A stretch of DNA of 64,000 nt, taken from contig NC_090324.1 of assembly GCF_040869045.1 (NCBI RefSeq), positions 192,198,028 through 192,262,027 of the forward strand. Reading direction: 5' to 3'. The position numbers were made by a program, and so were the translations under genes. The first letter of the stretch is position 1. Every line of letters begins with the position of its first letter. This DNA is from Eurosta solidaginis. Taxonomy: Eukaryota; Arthropoda; Insecta; Diptera; Tephritidae. Under the pieces are notes generated by a model, which saw nothing but the letters and a program-made list of their open reading frames with translations, ran no database searches and was not told the DNA's origin. Below, one piece after another: positions 21,953-34,630 of this stretch.

Positions 21953-22985
21953 TATACCTTTCATGAAAATGAAATGGTATATTAATTTCGTCATGAAACC
22001 CAAAATTGTAAGTCCTTGAAGGAAAATAGATAGACCCAACATTAAGTATACCGAAATAATCAGGTTGAAGAGCTGAGTTGATTTAGCCATGTCCGTCTGT
22101 CCGTCTGTCTGTTTTTATGCAAACTAGTCCCTCAATTTTTGAGATATCTTGATAAAATTTGGTGAGCGGATGTATTAGCGGGTGTCCGATTAGACATTTG
22201 TCGGAACCGGCCGGATCGGAACACTATAGCATATATCCTCCATACAACCGATTTTATATATATTATATATATATATATTTATATATATTATATATATGGT
22301 GGTATATATAGTATATATATATAGTATATATATATATTTTTGCAATTTTAGCCCCATTTTAACAGCTAGAAGCTTCAAATTTCACCGAATGCTAACGTAT
22401 ATGGCATATATTCTTGCCTGTAAAAATTATAGAGGTCGGTTGTATATATAGTATATATCTCATACAACCGATTGTTCAGATAAGAAACTTTTCGCAATTT
22501 CTACCCCATTTTAACAGCTATAAGCTTCAAATTTCACCGATTGCTTACGTATATAGTATATATTGTTGTGTCAAAAAATCATAGAGATCAATCTCACCAA
22601 ATGCTTACGTGTATAGCATATATTGATGTCTGAAAAAATCATTGAGATCGGTGGTATATATAGTATATATCTCATACAACCGATTGTTCAGATAAGAAAC
22701 TTTGCGCAATTTCTGCCCCGTTTTAACAGCTAAAAGCTTCAAATTTCACCAAATGCTTACGTATATAACATATATTGTTGTCTGAAAAAATCATAGAGAT
22801 CGGTGGTATATATATTATATACTTCATATAAACTGTCATTTTTTCCCCTTTTTTACGGATAGAAGCTTCAAAATTCATCAAATTTCATCAAATAGTTACG
22901 TTTACGTCATATATTTTTGAAACACGTCATAGTTTTTACATTCAGACCACAAAAAACGTGAAGCTTTGCATCCTCACACAAAGTA
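21953..22985 (+). repeat. family B monomer 2, interrupted at its tail
   Basis: Full head and tandem units. A (TA)n-rich tract lies at 22250-22340. The tail is cut at CACACAAAGTA by the long-LTR element and resumes as AGTACCTACC at 34631. Confidence 0.8.
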
Positions 22986-25900
22986 TGTAGCAGGCCTCAT
23001 AAGCCATCCCTTCACCTTTTACAACTTATTTTTATTTCCAAACGCACAATGCCAAAACTTTAAAATTCTTGTTGTCGCCAAGACGATAAGCTGCCATTTG
23101 TATTCTCACATGCGATTTTATGCGGTAAAAGTACAACTTGGTAGTACTTGCATATGACAGCAAACTGTTTTACCAACTTATTCCAATAACAGCTGATCAT
23201 TTAGAGGTCTATCCCGTCCTTCCAAAAATTTAAGACTTCCTTTCTTTTCGAGCCACTGACCTGACCAGATGTCTTACCATTAAACCGAGTTACGGAGAAT
23301 GTAAGTATACATAAATATATATATATATATAATTTTTAACAGAAACCCCTAGCTTCAGTAAGAAAAGCCAATTGCTTTTGTGTTTTTATAGATTTTAACA
23401 TTTTTTTGGTCATAACTTCGACCGCGATTCTACCTAATAATTCCCCCAATTATTTTCTTTATTTAAAGTTTCTACCAATAGTTGCAAAAACTGAAATAAA
23501 AAGTAATTTACCCAAAAACTTCTTAGTCTTTTTCCTATACTTTTGACTTATACGCCATTGTTATTTTTCTACCATGATAGAATATTGAAACCGATAGGAA
23601 AGAAGAACGAAGGGCATAAAATTTTCTCTCCCACACTGAAGCGTGCTTCCAACTCCAAATCGCAATCTATATGCGCAAGTCATCAATCATCTTTAACCAG
23701 CGAACGTCGTGGCATACAAAGTGATTTTGTGCATTGTTTTGTGGTGGTGAAGTGTTATAAAATTTCTTTCTTATATATATATATATATAAAATATATATA
23801 GTTATATAAATTAAAACAATTGAAAAGAAAAATCTATGAAAAGATTATAATTATAAGTTCGCTACAGTAAAGATCTCTTGTCGCTAATAAGCGTAAAATT
23901 TTAAAAGCGGACTTTTCTAATACATATATACATACCTTTGTATGTATATGCAAATACAAGTGCCGATGAAATGTGAAATTGTACAACTTTAAAGAAATTT
24001 TTTTAAGCCACTATAATTAAAAATAAAAGAACGTTTGCATATATTTTTCAAAAAAAAAAAAAAAAAAAAAAAGCCAAAAAAAAAAAAAAAACGGAAAAAA
24101 ATATATACATATATATGTATTATGTATATATTTATATACATATAAATGTATTTTTTCAAAAAAAAAAATGGAAACAAATGCCCAAATTTGTGAAAAAACA
24201 AAGAGAATTTTGAATTTATAATTAATAAGTTTTGAAGTAATAAAACTAAAAGTACACAAATAAGGAAGATTAGTGCAACTAAAATTAAAAGAAAAGAAAA
24301 GAAAAAAGGTATACAACATTTTATTAGTTGAATACATATGTGTGTACGTATATATGTGAACGTTTGTAAGGTTTAAATTTTTCGATAAAAAGCCATATCT
24401 ATATATATATATCTATATACATATAAATATGTACCTATATATATGTGTATAGATATATGTATATGAATATATATTAATAAATTAATTCCTATAAATCGAG
24501 TTAATTTTTTTCTTTGGGTTTTATGTATATACGTACAAACATACATTCGGTAAAAATTATCGTGAGAGAAAAAACAGTCATATAAAACTACAACCAAAGA
24601 ACCAGAGACGCGGGAGATTTTTTAATAGATACATACTATGTATCATAACTGGTGACACACAAACCTAGGTTAGCCTAAAATGTTATCATACGATTATGCT
24701 AACGAACTAGGGTAATAACAACATAAAAAAAATCATACCATCCAACTAATCAAGTTTGTAGCAGCTGTACCTTGTCTGCAACGACCTCACGAAAGGCCTT
24801 TCAACGAGTTGCTGTAGATCGGTAAGTGCTCTCTTTGCTTTATCTTTAGTATTGATTTCTTATGATTTTTACTGAGTTGACATTTAACTCGTAAACGAGG
24901 GAACTTGCAGTTTTGCGAATTGTGGAAATCCCATATCACGGTTTAAATGTCAGCCTCAATAAAACCTATATAAAATTTTTTTTGTCAACTTAACATTCTG
25001 CTGCTTAACATGTAAAAATCGCGATTTATGTCGCATGCAATTTTTTTGTTTCGGTACCCAAATATACGATATTCGCGTAGGCATATTGCTGCATGTCCGA
25101 AGATGATATAGATTATTAATTTTTTTTTTTTCCATGCGAGAAACAAATGCAAAAGCCAGAATTGTTAATATAATGAAATATTAGGCCGGGTCGAAATAGG
25201 AAAATATTTTTTTTTGTTTGCGACATATAAGAATTTTTTTTAATTGCACTAAGTTTTCTTTTGGCGAGCTTTAGATAAAATGTAAGTTCAGCTTATGAAT
25301 AAATAGTAATTATCCACTTTTAAAAGTAAGAAGAAACGCTAGAAATGGAACATTTAGTTGTAAAGAAAAATTTATTTTTATAATATACATATGAAGTTTT
25401 GTCATTAATTAAGAATGAGATGAAATTGTTGTTTTTTTGTTCTTTTCGGGAAAATAATCATGTGTGAGTAGTTGTGATTACTACGGTTTCCTCGGGCAAT
25501 GGTAAGCTAAGAAATATATGTTGTGAAGTACTGTTAGGGGTTTTCAGCTAAATTTTTTCTGGCCAATGGAAACCATGGATGGGTGGGTTGTGAGCCACTA
25601 AATCAGCTTCCACCTTGATTTAGATTTATTCCAGCTTTGTTGAGACCTACAAGCATCGAGTTCCTAGAGTTAGTTTGTTCAAGTTTAACGTAACGTTTTG
25701 GTCTTTTTTTCAGTTTGGGTCAATTTAAGTAATTTTTTTTTAGGGACTCTATAATAAAATGTAGTAGTGGGGATAGCTTATCGATTAGCCAAGAACCTCC
25801 CCAGCCACTGAAGCCTAGCCTTGATAAATGGGTCCCAATCGGCTTTTCTGTTCGCTACCAACAATTATACTTAGTTTTTATGACTTTCCCCACTAGGTAG

Positions 25901-25989
25901 CGATGTACCTAGGATTTTTCCAATACCTCAATTGGAGTACGAGGGAAATCCAAGGTCTTCCTTACCAGCCTCATTCACTGATGGTTACA
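22986..25989 (+). repeat. 5' LTR, about 3.0 kb
   Basis: Unusually long for an insect LTR. It is A+T-rich with (TA)n tracts, A-runs near 24050-24090 and no credible gene; the 88-residue frame at 23543-23809 recurs in the 3' LTR only because the LTR is duplicated. A consensus splice donor (GGTAAGT at 24821) is followed about 890 bases later by a pyrimidine tract and CAG (25701-25713), so the leader could be spliced. The start TG and end CA fit LTR rules. Confidence 0.9.
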
Positions 25990-25993
25990 TTTT

Positions 25994-26011
25994 TGGCGCC
26001 CAACGTGGGGC
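25994..26011 (+). promoter_or_regulatory. tRNA-Lys primer-binding site
   Basis: TGGCGCCCAACGTGGGGC, complementary to the 3' end of insect tRNA-Lys including CCA, four bases after the 5' LTR. Confidence 0.9.
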
Positions 26012-26737
26012 AAAGCAGGTTTATTGTACATGTAACTTTTGATTAAGTTATTAAACATATTGGAAAAGATTTAAACTTGGCAATTTCTTGTTTTGTTCCG
26101 AATTTCGATACATAAATTTCAAGTAATAGTTAAGTGTTTTCTTCCAGTCGACATTTCATTTAAGTAGGAGCGCAGGATTTACAAGCTCTTGGCGTAGATC
26201 CGAGATGCTTGTCCGCTTTCCTTCTAATTGGGATTAGCTTGGAGGTTAGAGTTCATTTTTCCGGATTCAACTGCAGTATTTATAGTCCTTTTAAATTTTA
26301 AAGTTCTTCGGCTGGATCTTAGGCATTATCGGCTCGGATTCCATTGATGTCTACCGCTGAATCAAATATTTCGCTTTTATTTTAATTAAGTTCTTCTGTT
26401 GAAAGGATGGATACTTTTATCTGACCAATTTGGATAGGTAATTTTCGTTTCATTTCACTTGGAAATCTGGATTTGCAGACCTTATTGGTTTACCAAGCTA
26501 AGCTCTGTCCGATTACCAAGCTTTTGCTTAACAATTTTTAATAGCGGTTGTTTCTGAGTTAGTTACCAATAGCCCTTTTATATTTTCCTATCTCAACAAA
26601 GCCTGTTGTAAAACATCACATTTTTTTACCATAAGTCCCTTACGAGGAAACGTTTATTACAAACTGAAAGAAGGAAACTATTTAACAAGTTATTATATTT
26701 TAGTTGTACAAGTTTTTTTTAATTTTAACGAGTCACC
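26012..26737 (+). other. leader between primer site and RING-gag
   Basis: No gene. It contains a possible splice acceptor (TTTTCTTCCAG ending at 26147) and ends with a favourable translation context (CACCATG) at the gag start. Confidence 0.5.
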
Positions 26738-28219
26738 ATGCCACTTGTACGCAGTTCGGAAAATATTCCGCAATTGTCGGCCGTTTCAGAGGATTGTCCC
26801 TGCGCAATTTGTCAGCAAGTAATGCAGACTACACAAGATTGCCTAATCACATTATGCAATCACGTATTTCACAAAGTATGCATCGATACCTGGTTAAAGG
26901 AAGAACACGAATGTCCTTGTTGTAGGAGACTGTGTCATATTAAGGATTGTGTGCCAATCAGCATCACAAAACAAACTGGTAGTTTTGCAAACCGCCAACA
27001 AAATCAAAACCAACGTCGCGGTATCGGGCGTAGACCCGCAACGAGAAGCAAAACAAACTCCAGAAAGAATCTTTCATCTTCGTTTAGGGATATGAGTACA
27101 GTCAACCGTACCCTTCAGCCCTCGCCTCATAATGCATCTATGCCTTTGATCGACGTGAGCGAGCAAGATTCGAGTCGCCAAGCGGGTAGCCAACAGCCAC
27201 CTTCACCTACATCCATTGATTATGGCAGAGTATCACAAATCGTTGAAGAAAGTGTTGCACGACTGCTTTCCCAACTAAATTTAAATTCAGCCCAAAATAA
27301 TGACTTTAGGCATACGGCTAGTTCTCAACAGAGGTCAGCCAATGAGTTAAACCTTAATAGTCAAACTTTTCCAAATTTTCGACCAGATAAGACCATAACC
27401 ATTATCCAGAATTGGAATGTCAAGTATGATGGTTCGACAGATGGATTCACTGTCGATGAATTCATCTATAGAGTTAGAGCACTTACTCAAAGCCATTTAA
27501 ATAACGATTTTTCCTTGCTTTGCAAAAATATACATATGCTCCTTTACGGAAGAGCGCGCGATTGGTATTGGCGATACCACAAGCAAACAGAAGTTGTAGA
27601 ATGGCAAGGTTTTAGTGCTGCGCTTAAATATCAGTTTAAAAATTATCGCTCTAACTTTGATATCAGAGAGCAAATACGTAGTCGCAAACAAAAGCCAGGC
27701 GAGTCTTTCGAGTCATTTTACGACGCCATTTGTGTTATGTGTGATCGCCTGTCTATACCTATTGACGAGGAAGAATTTATAGAGATTTTAATTAGAAACC
27801 TTAAACCAGAAATACGTCACGAATTGCTTTATATTAACGTTCGGTCTATTGCACATTTGAGAAAACTTTGCCAAATGAGAGAAAATCTCTTGGCAGATGA
27901 AAATTATCGACGATCTCAGCCATCCCGAAATTCTCCGCCGGTATCAGCGCGGCGTAATATCTCCGCGATAGATGATGATCCGTTCGTGGAGGAGATGGCA
28001 GAAGAGGAAACTAAAGGAAACGTAGCTGCAGTGCACCAAATTTTACCATCCAAATGTTGGAACTGTCAAGAGGAAGGTCACCATTGGCAGGACTGTCTTT
28101 CAACACGCACCATATTTTGTTATGGATGTGGTGAGCCGGAAACGTATAAGCCCCAGTGCAGTGTATGTACACCACGGCGTATGGAAAACTTCCAGAGGGG
28201 TGCATCTCGGAACAAGTGA
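26738..28219 (+). CDS. gag: Gag with N-terminal RING-H2 finger and zinc knuckles
   Basis: An intact 493-residue frame; ATG at 26738 in a CACCATG context. Residues 22-62 form a textbook C3H2C3 RING-H2 finger: C22/C25, C40, H42, H45, C48, C59, C62, including the CNHVFHKVCIDTWL signature with the Trp typical of E2-binding E3 ligases. Residues about 85-210 are Arg/Ser/Gln-rich linker. Residues 220-395 are the retrotransposon Gag core (YDGSTDGFTVDEFIYRVRAL, GRARDWYWRYH). A zinc knuckle, CWNCQEEGHHWQDC, starts at residue 440; a second Cys pair (CYGCGEPETYKPQC, about 460) lacks the His. The final 70 bases overlap pol in the -1 frame. Gag normally assembles particles; a ubiquitin-ligase activity is inference from the motif. 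Confidence 0.92.
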   Translation: MPLVRSSENIPQLSAVSEDCPCAICQQVMQTTQDCLITLCNHVFHKVCIDTWLKEEHECPCCRRLCHIKDCVPISITKQTGSFANRQQNQNQRRGIGRRPATRSKTNSRKNLSSSFRDMSTVNRTLQPSPHNASMPLIDVSEQDSSRQAGSQQPPSPTSIDYGRVSQIVEESVARLLSQLNLNSAQNNDFRHTASSQQRSANELNLNSQTFPNFRPDKTITIIQNWNVKYDGSTDGFTVDEFIYRVRALTQSHLNNDFSLLCKNIHMLLYGRARDWYWRYHKQTEVVEWQGFSAALKYQFKNYRSNFDIREQIRSRKQKPGESFESFYDAICVMCDRLSIPIDEEEFIEILIRNLKPEIRHELLYINVRSIAHLRKLCQMRENLLADENYRRSQPSRNSPPVSARRNISAIDDDPFVEEMAEEETKGNVAAVHQILPSKCWNCQEEGHHWQDCLSTRTIFCYGCGEPETYKPQCSVCTPRRMENFQRGASRNK

Positions 28220-31200
28220 GTGCACCCGAAATAAATTCCTATGAAAATACACCAACACATGACCATAACACCCGTGTTCCCTTACCAAAATTCTCTGAAA
28301 GTGATTTACCACCAGCGCATGAAACCGTTCCACGCCATTTGGTTCCGTACCATGAGCGATTGCGCAACTACATGGCAGTGAAAAAGAGAATCTTTGGGGA
28401 AAATTCAACTAATAGGTTAAAGCGAAATACGGAAAGACTTAGAGCATACTTCAAAGAGGTAAAACCGGCTCGTCAACGCTTTCTTTCATCAGTGTTCGCA
28501 AATAACTCCGATGGAAGATTCTACGCAAAAATTATATTTCTAGATTATGAAGAATTAGGGTTACTGGATACCGGCGCGAACATCTCTTGCATAGGTTCCA
28601 CATTAGCTCAAGAAAATTTTGCTAAGTATAAAGATTTTCGGCCTATTAAAACCAGCGCTAAAACTGCTGACGGGAAATCTCACCAAATAACCGGTTGCTT
28701 AAATGTACTGGTGCAATATCAAGGCGTCACGAAACGCATACAATTTTTCGTAATTCCAACAATAACCTCACGTTTGATATTAGGTGTGGATTTCTGGAAA
28801 GAATTCGAGTTGGCTCCTGGGCTGATATCTTCTGTAGACATCAACCCTGTAATTAGCTCGTTAGATTTTTCCAAAAGTAGTACTCATAGTATACCTATGG
28901 TTGACCCTGGTGAGGAAAACATCAATTATCCTTTAACTGTGGTACAAAAACAACAGCTGAATGTTATAAGAGCAATGTTCCCGAATTTTGAAAAAGTAGG
29001 CTTAGGAAGAACGGGCTTAATTAAACACAGCATTGAGGTAGGAGACTCGAAGCCAATTAAACAAAGGTACTACCCCGTAAGCCCAAATGTAGAACAGTTA
29101 ATGTTTAAGGAGATTGATCGTATGCTAGATCTTGGGGTAATTGAACCATCAGAGAGTCCTTGGAGCTCTCCAATGCGACTGGTAGTGAAGCCAGGTAAAG
29201 TACGTTTATGCCTTGATGCACGCAAGTTGAATGAGGTAACAAAAAAGGATGCCTATCCCTTGCCTAGTAACGAGGGCATTTTCGCCAGGTTACCCAAAGC
29301 TAATATAATTACAAAATTAGATTTGAAAGATGCTTATTGGCAAATTGAGTTAGACGATAAGTCGAAACCAATGACGGCATTTACAGTCCCTGGGCGGCCG
29401 TTATACCAATTTGTCGTAATGCCGTTCGGCCTATGTAATGCTCCCTCAACAATGTGTAGACTCATGGACGAAATAATACCTCCTGAGCTACGTCATTGCG
29501 TTTTTGGATACTTGGACGACCTTTGTATTGTGTCGGATACTTTTGAGTCCCACCTATCCGTATTAATACGAATAGCCGAACAATTTAACAAAGCCAATCT
29601 CACGTTAAATATAAGCAAAAGTCAGTTTTGTGTAACAAAAATAAATTAACTAGGGTACGTGATCGGTAGCGGAGGAATCTCGACAGATCCTTCCAAAATA
29701 GAATCGATATTGTCATGGCCAGTTCCACGCAACTTAAAGCAAGTAAGAGGTTTTTTAGGAATCTGTGGATGGTACCGGAGGTTCATTGAAAATTTCGCAG
29801 AAGTTACTTTTCCCATAACAGAGACGCTGTCAACAAAAAAGAAGTTTGCCTGGACTCCTGCAGCACAAGCGGCATTCGAGAAATTAAAGACTCTTTTAAC
29901 CTCGGCCCCAATTTTACAGAACCCAGATTTTTCAAAAAAATTTTACTTGCATTGTGATGCCAGCGATTTTGGTGTTGGAGCAGTATTGATTCAGAAGACA
30001 GACGACGATTCGGAAAAACCTATCGCATATATGTCGAAGAAGCTGAATTCCGCGCAAAGGAACTACAGTGTGACCGAAAGAGAGTGTCTTGCAGCAATAA
30101 CTGCTATTGAAAAGTTTCGATGTTATCTTGAGTTGCAAGAGTTCGAAGTTATAACAGACCACTCTAGTTTGGTTTGGCTAATGCGTCAACCAAATTTAAG
30201 TGGCCGGTTAGCTCGATGGGCGTTAAAGCTGCAAGGTTACAAATTCCACATTTCTCACCGGAAGGGTAAAGAAAATGTAGTACCAGATGCATTGTCGCGA
30301 ATTCCAGTAGATGCGGAAGTTGCTGCTGTTGAATTTGTTGGCCCGGAAATTGATTTAGATTCGCCTGCTTTCTCTGACAATGACTATGAAAAACTGAAAG
30401 ATACAATCAAAACTGAGAAATATAATATGCCCGACCTCCGCGTGCTGGACAAATTTGTATATATCCGAACCGAACATAGTTCAGGTGACCCTACCCAAGA
30501 AGAACAATCATGGAAGCTGTGGGTACCTGAAAGATTGCGAGAGGATGTCATTAAACGAGCCCATGACTGTGTGATAGCAGCACATGGTGGTATGAGCAAG
30601 ACCATCGAGCGTATTCGGAGACATTTTTTTTGGCCAGGATTGGTTGCACAGGTGCGAGAGTACATTCGAAATTGTGAAATCTGTAAACAAACAAAAGCTC
30701 CTAATAAAACCTTGAGACCTCCTATGGGCAATCAATCTGTTTCTGTTCGACCATTCCAACGACTTTATGTTGATATCTTAGGCCCCTATCCCCGTAGTAA
30801 GAAAGGATATATTGGACTGTTTATAGTGGTAGACCATTTCAGCAAATTTCATTGGTTGTGTCCCCTAAAGAAGTTTACATCAGTGTCGATCCAAGAATTT
30901 CTGCAAAAGGAAATATTTCATTCCTTCGGTGTACCTGAATATGTAATAAGTGATAATGGGGTTCAATTTAAATCCAATGATTTTAATGCATTTTTAACCT
31001 CGTACGGAATAAATCATATTTACACCGCATTGTATTCTCCCCAAAGCAATGCATCCGAACGCGTCAATCGTTCGTTGGTTGCGGGAATACGTGCATACAT
31101 TAAGAACGACCACAAAATGTGGGACGAACACCTAAGTAGCATTTCCTGTGCTCTTCGCAACTCTATTCATGAAGCAACACACCGCACTCCCTATGAAACA

Positions 31201-31587
31201 TTATTTGGATTTCACATGGTAACGCACGCATCTCAGTTTGGTTTATTACGAGCTTTAGGTACGCTGGAAGAACCCCACTTTCCTATAACTCAAGATGATA
31301 AAACGACGCTTCTGAGAAATGATATACAAGCAAGCATGAAAAAAGCATACGAAAGAAATGTTAAACAATATAATCTACGTGCAAAGCCTGTATCTTTTCT
31401 ACCAGGGCAAGAAGTATTTCGACGTAATTTTGTTCAGAGCGATTTCTCGAAAAACATCAATGCAAAGTTCAGCCCAAAGTTTTTAAAAGCCCGAGTATCA
31501 CAAAAGTTGGGAAATCATTATTATAAGCTTGAAGATTTGCAGGGACGTCCCATTGGCACTTTTCACGCGAAGGACATACGGCCATAA
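28150..31587 (+). pseudogene. pol: Pol polyprotein (protease, RT, RNase H, integrase) with one in-frame stop
   Basis: The frame opens at 28150, -1 to gag, and runs to 31587 apart from a single TAA at 29647-29649 after RT. The order is protease (LLDTGANISCIG, about 28556-28590), RT (LDLKDAYWQIEL, VMPFGLCNAPS, catalytic GYLDDLCIVS near 29509), connection and RNase H (HCDASDFGVGAVL, ITDHSSLVWLM). Integrase follows, with H2C2 (AHDCVIAAHGG, NCEICKQTK) and catalytic Asp 30772-30774, Asp 30952-30954 and Glu 31057-31059. A GPF-type C-terminus (FSPKFLKARV, DLQGRPIGTF) closes it. All catalytic residues are present. I see no canonical slippery heptamer in the overlap. The stop makes this copy defective unless read through. 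Confidence 0.9.
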
Positions 31588-31642
31588 CTTTTCCAAAATT
31601 CCGACTAACCTTCTGAATCATAGATAGGAGGTTATCCGGTTT

Positions 31643-34630
31643 TGTAGCAGGCCTCATAAGCCATCCCTTCACCTTTTACAACTTATTTTTATTTCCAAAC
31701 GCACAATGCCAAAACTTTAAAATTCTTGTTGTCGCCAAGACGATAAGCTGCCATTTGTATTCTCACATGCGATTTTATGCGGTAAAAGTACAACTTGGTA
31801 GTACTTGCATATGACAGCAAACTGTTTTACCAACCTATTCCAATAACAGCTGATCATTTAGAGGTCTATCCCGTCCTTCCAAAAATTTAAGACTTCCTTT
31901 CTTTTGGAGCCACGGACCTGACCAGATGTCTTACCATTAAACCGAGTTACGGAGAATGTAAGTATACATAAATATATATATATATATAATTTTTAACAGA
32001 AACCCCTAGCTTCAGTAAGAAAAGCCAATTGCTTTTGTGTTTTTATAGATTTTAACATTTTTTTGGTCATAACTTCGACCGCGATTCTACCTAATAATTC
32101 CCCCAATTATTTTCTTTATTCAAAGTTTCTACCAATAGTTGCAAAAACTGAAATAAAAAGTAATTTACCCAAAAACTTCTTAGTCTTTTTCCTATACTTT
32201 TGACTTATACGCCATTGTTATTTTTCTACCATGATAGAATATTGAAACCGATAGGAAAGAAGAACGAAGGGCATAAAATTTTCTCTCCCACACTGAAGCG
32301 TGCTTCCAACTCCAAATCGCAATCTATATGCGCCAGTCATCAATCATCTTTAACCAGCGAACGTCGTGGCATACAAAGTGATTTTGTGCATTGTTTTGTG
32401 GTGGTGAAGTGTTATAAAATTTCTTTCTTATATATATATATATATAAAATATATATAGTTATATAAATAAAAACAATTGAAAAGAAAAATCTATGAAAAG
32501 ATTATAATTATAAGTTCGCTACAGTAAAGATCTCTTGTCGCTAATAAGCGTAAAATTTTAAAAGCGGACTTTTCTAATACATATATACATACCTTTGTAT
32601 GTATATGCAAATACAAGTGCCGATGAAATGTGAAATTGTACAACTTTAAAGAAATTTTTTTAAGCCACTATAATTAAAAATAAAAGAACGTTTGCATATA
32701 TTTTTCAAAAAAAAAAAAAGCCAAAAAAAAAAAAAACGGAAAAAAATATATACATATATATGTATTATGTATATATTTATATACATATAAATGTATTTTT
32801 TCAAAAAAAAAAATGGAAACAAATGCCCAAATTTGTGAAAAAATAAAGAGAATTTTGAATTTATAATTAATAAGTTTTGAAGTAATAAAACTAAAAGTAC
32901 ACAAATAAGGAAGATTAGTGCAACTAAAATTAAAAGAAAAGAAAAGAAAAAAGGTATACAAAATTTTATTAGTTGAATACATATGTGTGTACGTATATAT
33001 GTGAACGTTTGTAAGGTTTAAATTTTTCGATAAAAAGCCATATCTATATATATATATCTATATACATATAAATATGTACCTATATATATGTGTATAGATA
33101 TATGTATATGAATATATATTAATAAATTAATTCCTATAAATCGAGTTAATTTTTTTCTTTGGGTTTTATGTATATACGTACAAACATACATTCGGTAAAA
33201 ATTATCGTGAGAGAAAAAACAGTCATATAAAACTACAACCAAAGAACCAGAGACGCGGGAGATTTTTTAATAGATACATACTATGTATCATAACTGGTGA
33301 CACACAAACCTAGGTTAGCCTAAAATGTTATCATACGATTATGCTAACGAACTAGGGTAATGACAACATAAAAAAAATCATACCATCCAACTAATCAAGT
33401 TTGTAGCAGCTGTACCTTGTCTGCAACGACCTCACGAAAGGCCTTTCAACGAGTTGCTGTCGGTAAGTGCTCTCTTTGCTTTATCTTTAGTATTGATTTC
33501 TTATGATTTTTACTGAGTTGACATTTAACTCGTAAACGAGGGAACTTGCAGTTTTGCGAATTGTGGAAATCCCATATCACGGTTTAAATGTCAGCCTCAA
33601 TAAAACCTATATAAAATTTTTTTTGTCAACTTAACATTCTGCTGCTTAACATGTAAAAATCGCGATTTATGTCGCATGCAATTTTTTTGTTTCGGTACCC
33701 AAATATACGATATTCGCGTAGGCATATTGCTGCATGTCCGAAGATGATATAGATTATTAATTTTTTTTTTTTCCATGCGAGAAACAAATGCAAAAGCCAG
33801 AATTGTTAATATAATGAAATATTAGGCCGGGTCGAAATAGGAAAATATTTTTTTTTGTTTGCGACATATAAGAATTTTTTTTAATTGCACTAAGTTTTCT
33901 TTTGGCGAGCTTTAGATAAAATGTAAGTTCAGCTTATGAATAAATAGTAATTATCCACTTTTAAAAGTAAGAAGAAACGCTAGAAATGGAACATTTAGTT
34001 GTAAAGAAAAATTTATTTTTATAATATACATATGAAGTTTTGTCATTAATTAAGAATGAGATGAAATTGTTGTTTTTTTGTTCTTTTCGGGAAAATAATC
34101 ATGTGTGAGTAGTTGTGATTACTACGGTTTCCTCGGGCAATGGTAAGCTAAGAAATATATGATGTGAAGTACTGTTAGGGGTTTTCAGCTAAATTTTTTC
34201 TGGCCAATGGAAACCATGGATGGGTGGGTTGTGAGCCACTAAATCAGCTTCCACCTTGATTTAGATTTATTCCAGCTTTGTTGAGACCTACAAGCATCGA
34301 GTTCCTAGAGTTAGTTTGTTCAAGTTTAACGTAACGTTTTGGTCTTTTTTTCAGTTTGGGTCAATTTAAGTAATTTTTTTTTAGGGACTCTATAATAAAA
34401 TGTAGTAGTGGGGATAGCTTATCGATTAGCCAAGAACCTCCCCAGCCACTGAAGCCTAGCCTTGATAAATGGGTCCCAATCGGCTTTTCTGTTCGCTACC
34501 AACAATTATACTTAGTTTTTATGACTTTCCCCACTAGGTAGCGATGTACCTAGGATTTTTCCAATACCTCAATTGGAGTACGAGGGAAATCCAAGGTCTT
34601 CCTTACCAGCCTCATTCACTGATGGTTACA
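31643..34630 (+). repeat. 3' LTR, about 3.0 kb
   Basis: Matches the 5' LTR almost base for base. Differences I noted: about ten substitutions, shorter A-runs (near 32706-32735) and absence of the 4 bases AGAT just upstream of the GGTAAGT donor (33461). A purine run, ATAGGAGG (about 31622-31631), lies about 12 bases upstream of the LTR and may serve as the polypurine tract. Confidence 0.9.

Larger units (their letters stand above)
22986..34630 (+). mobile_element. complete 11.6 kb Ty3/Gypsy (Osvaldo-like) element with 3.0 kb LTRs and RING-Gag
   Basis: Two direct LTRs (22986-25989 and 31643-34630) start TGTAGC and end TTACA. They flank a 5.65 kb interior with a perfect tRNA-Lys primer site, gag and pol. 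A 4-bp target duplication, AGTA, is seen at 22982-22985 and 34631-34634, and the uninterrupted target occurs in other family B monomers (near 41713). By eye the LTRs differ at about ten bases plus a few indels, roughly 0.3-0.4%, so the insertion is recent. There is no env-like gene: pol ends 55 bases before the 3' LTR. The Osvaldo/Ulysses assignment is inference from primer, long LTR and protein type. Confidence 0.9.

Noticed and set aside
23543..23809. An 88-residue frame found twice with identical sequence (also 32200-32466)
   Set aside because: It is repeated only because it lies in both LTRs. It ends in an Ile/Tyr run made by a TA microsatellite and shows no domain.
24017..24597. Phe/Tyr/Ile-rich minus-strand frames in the long LTR
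   Set aside because: They are products of A-runs and TA repeats.
28150..28219. GGAAAAC as a frameshift heptamer in the gag-pol overlap
   Set aside because: It does not satisfy the X-XXY-YYZ pattern, so the shift mechanism stays unassigned.
31588..31642. Search for an env gene in the long-LTR element
   Set aside because: Only 55 bases separate the pol stop from the 3' LTR.
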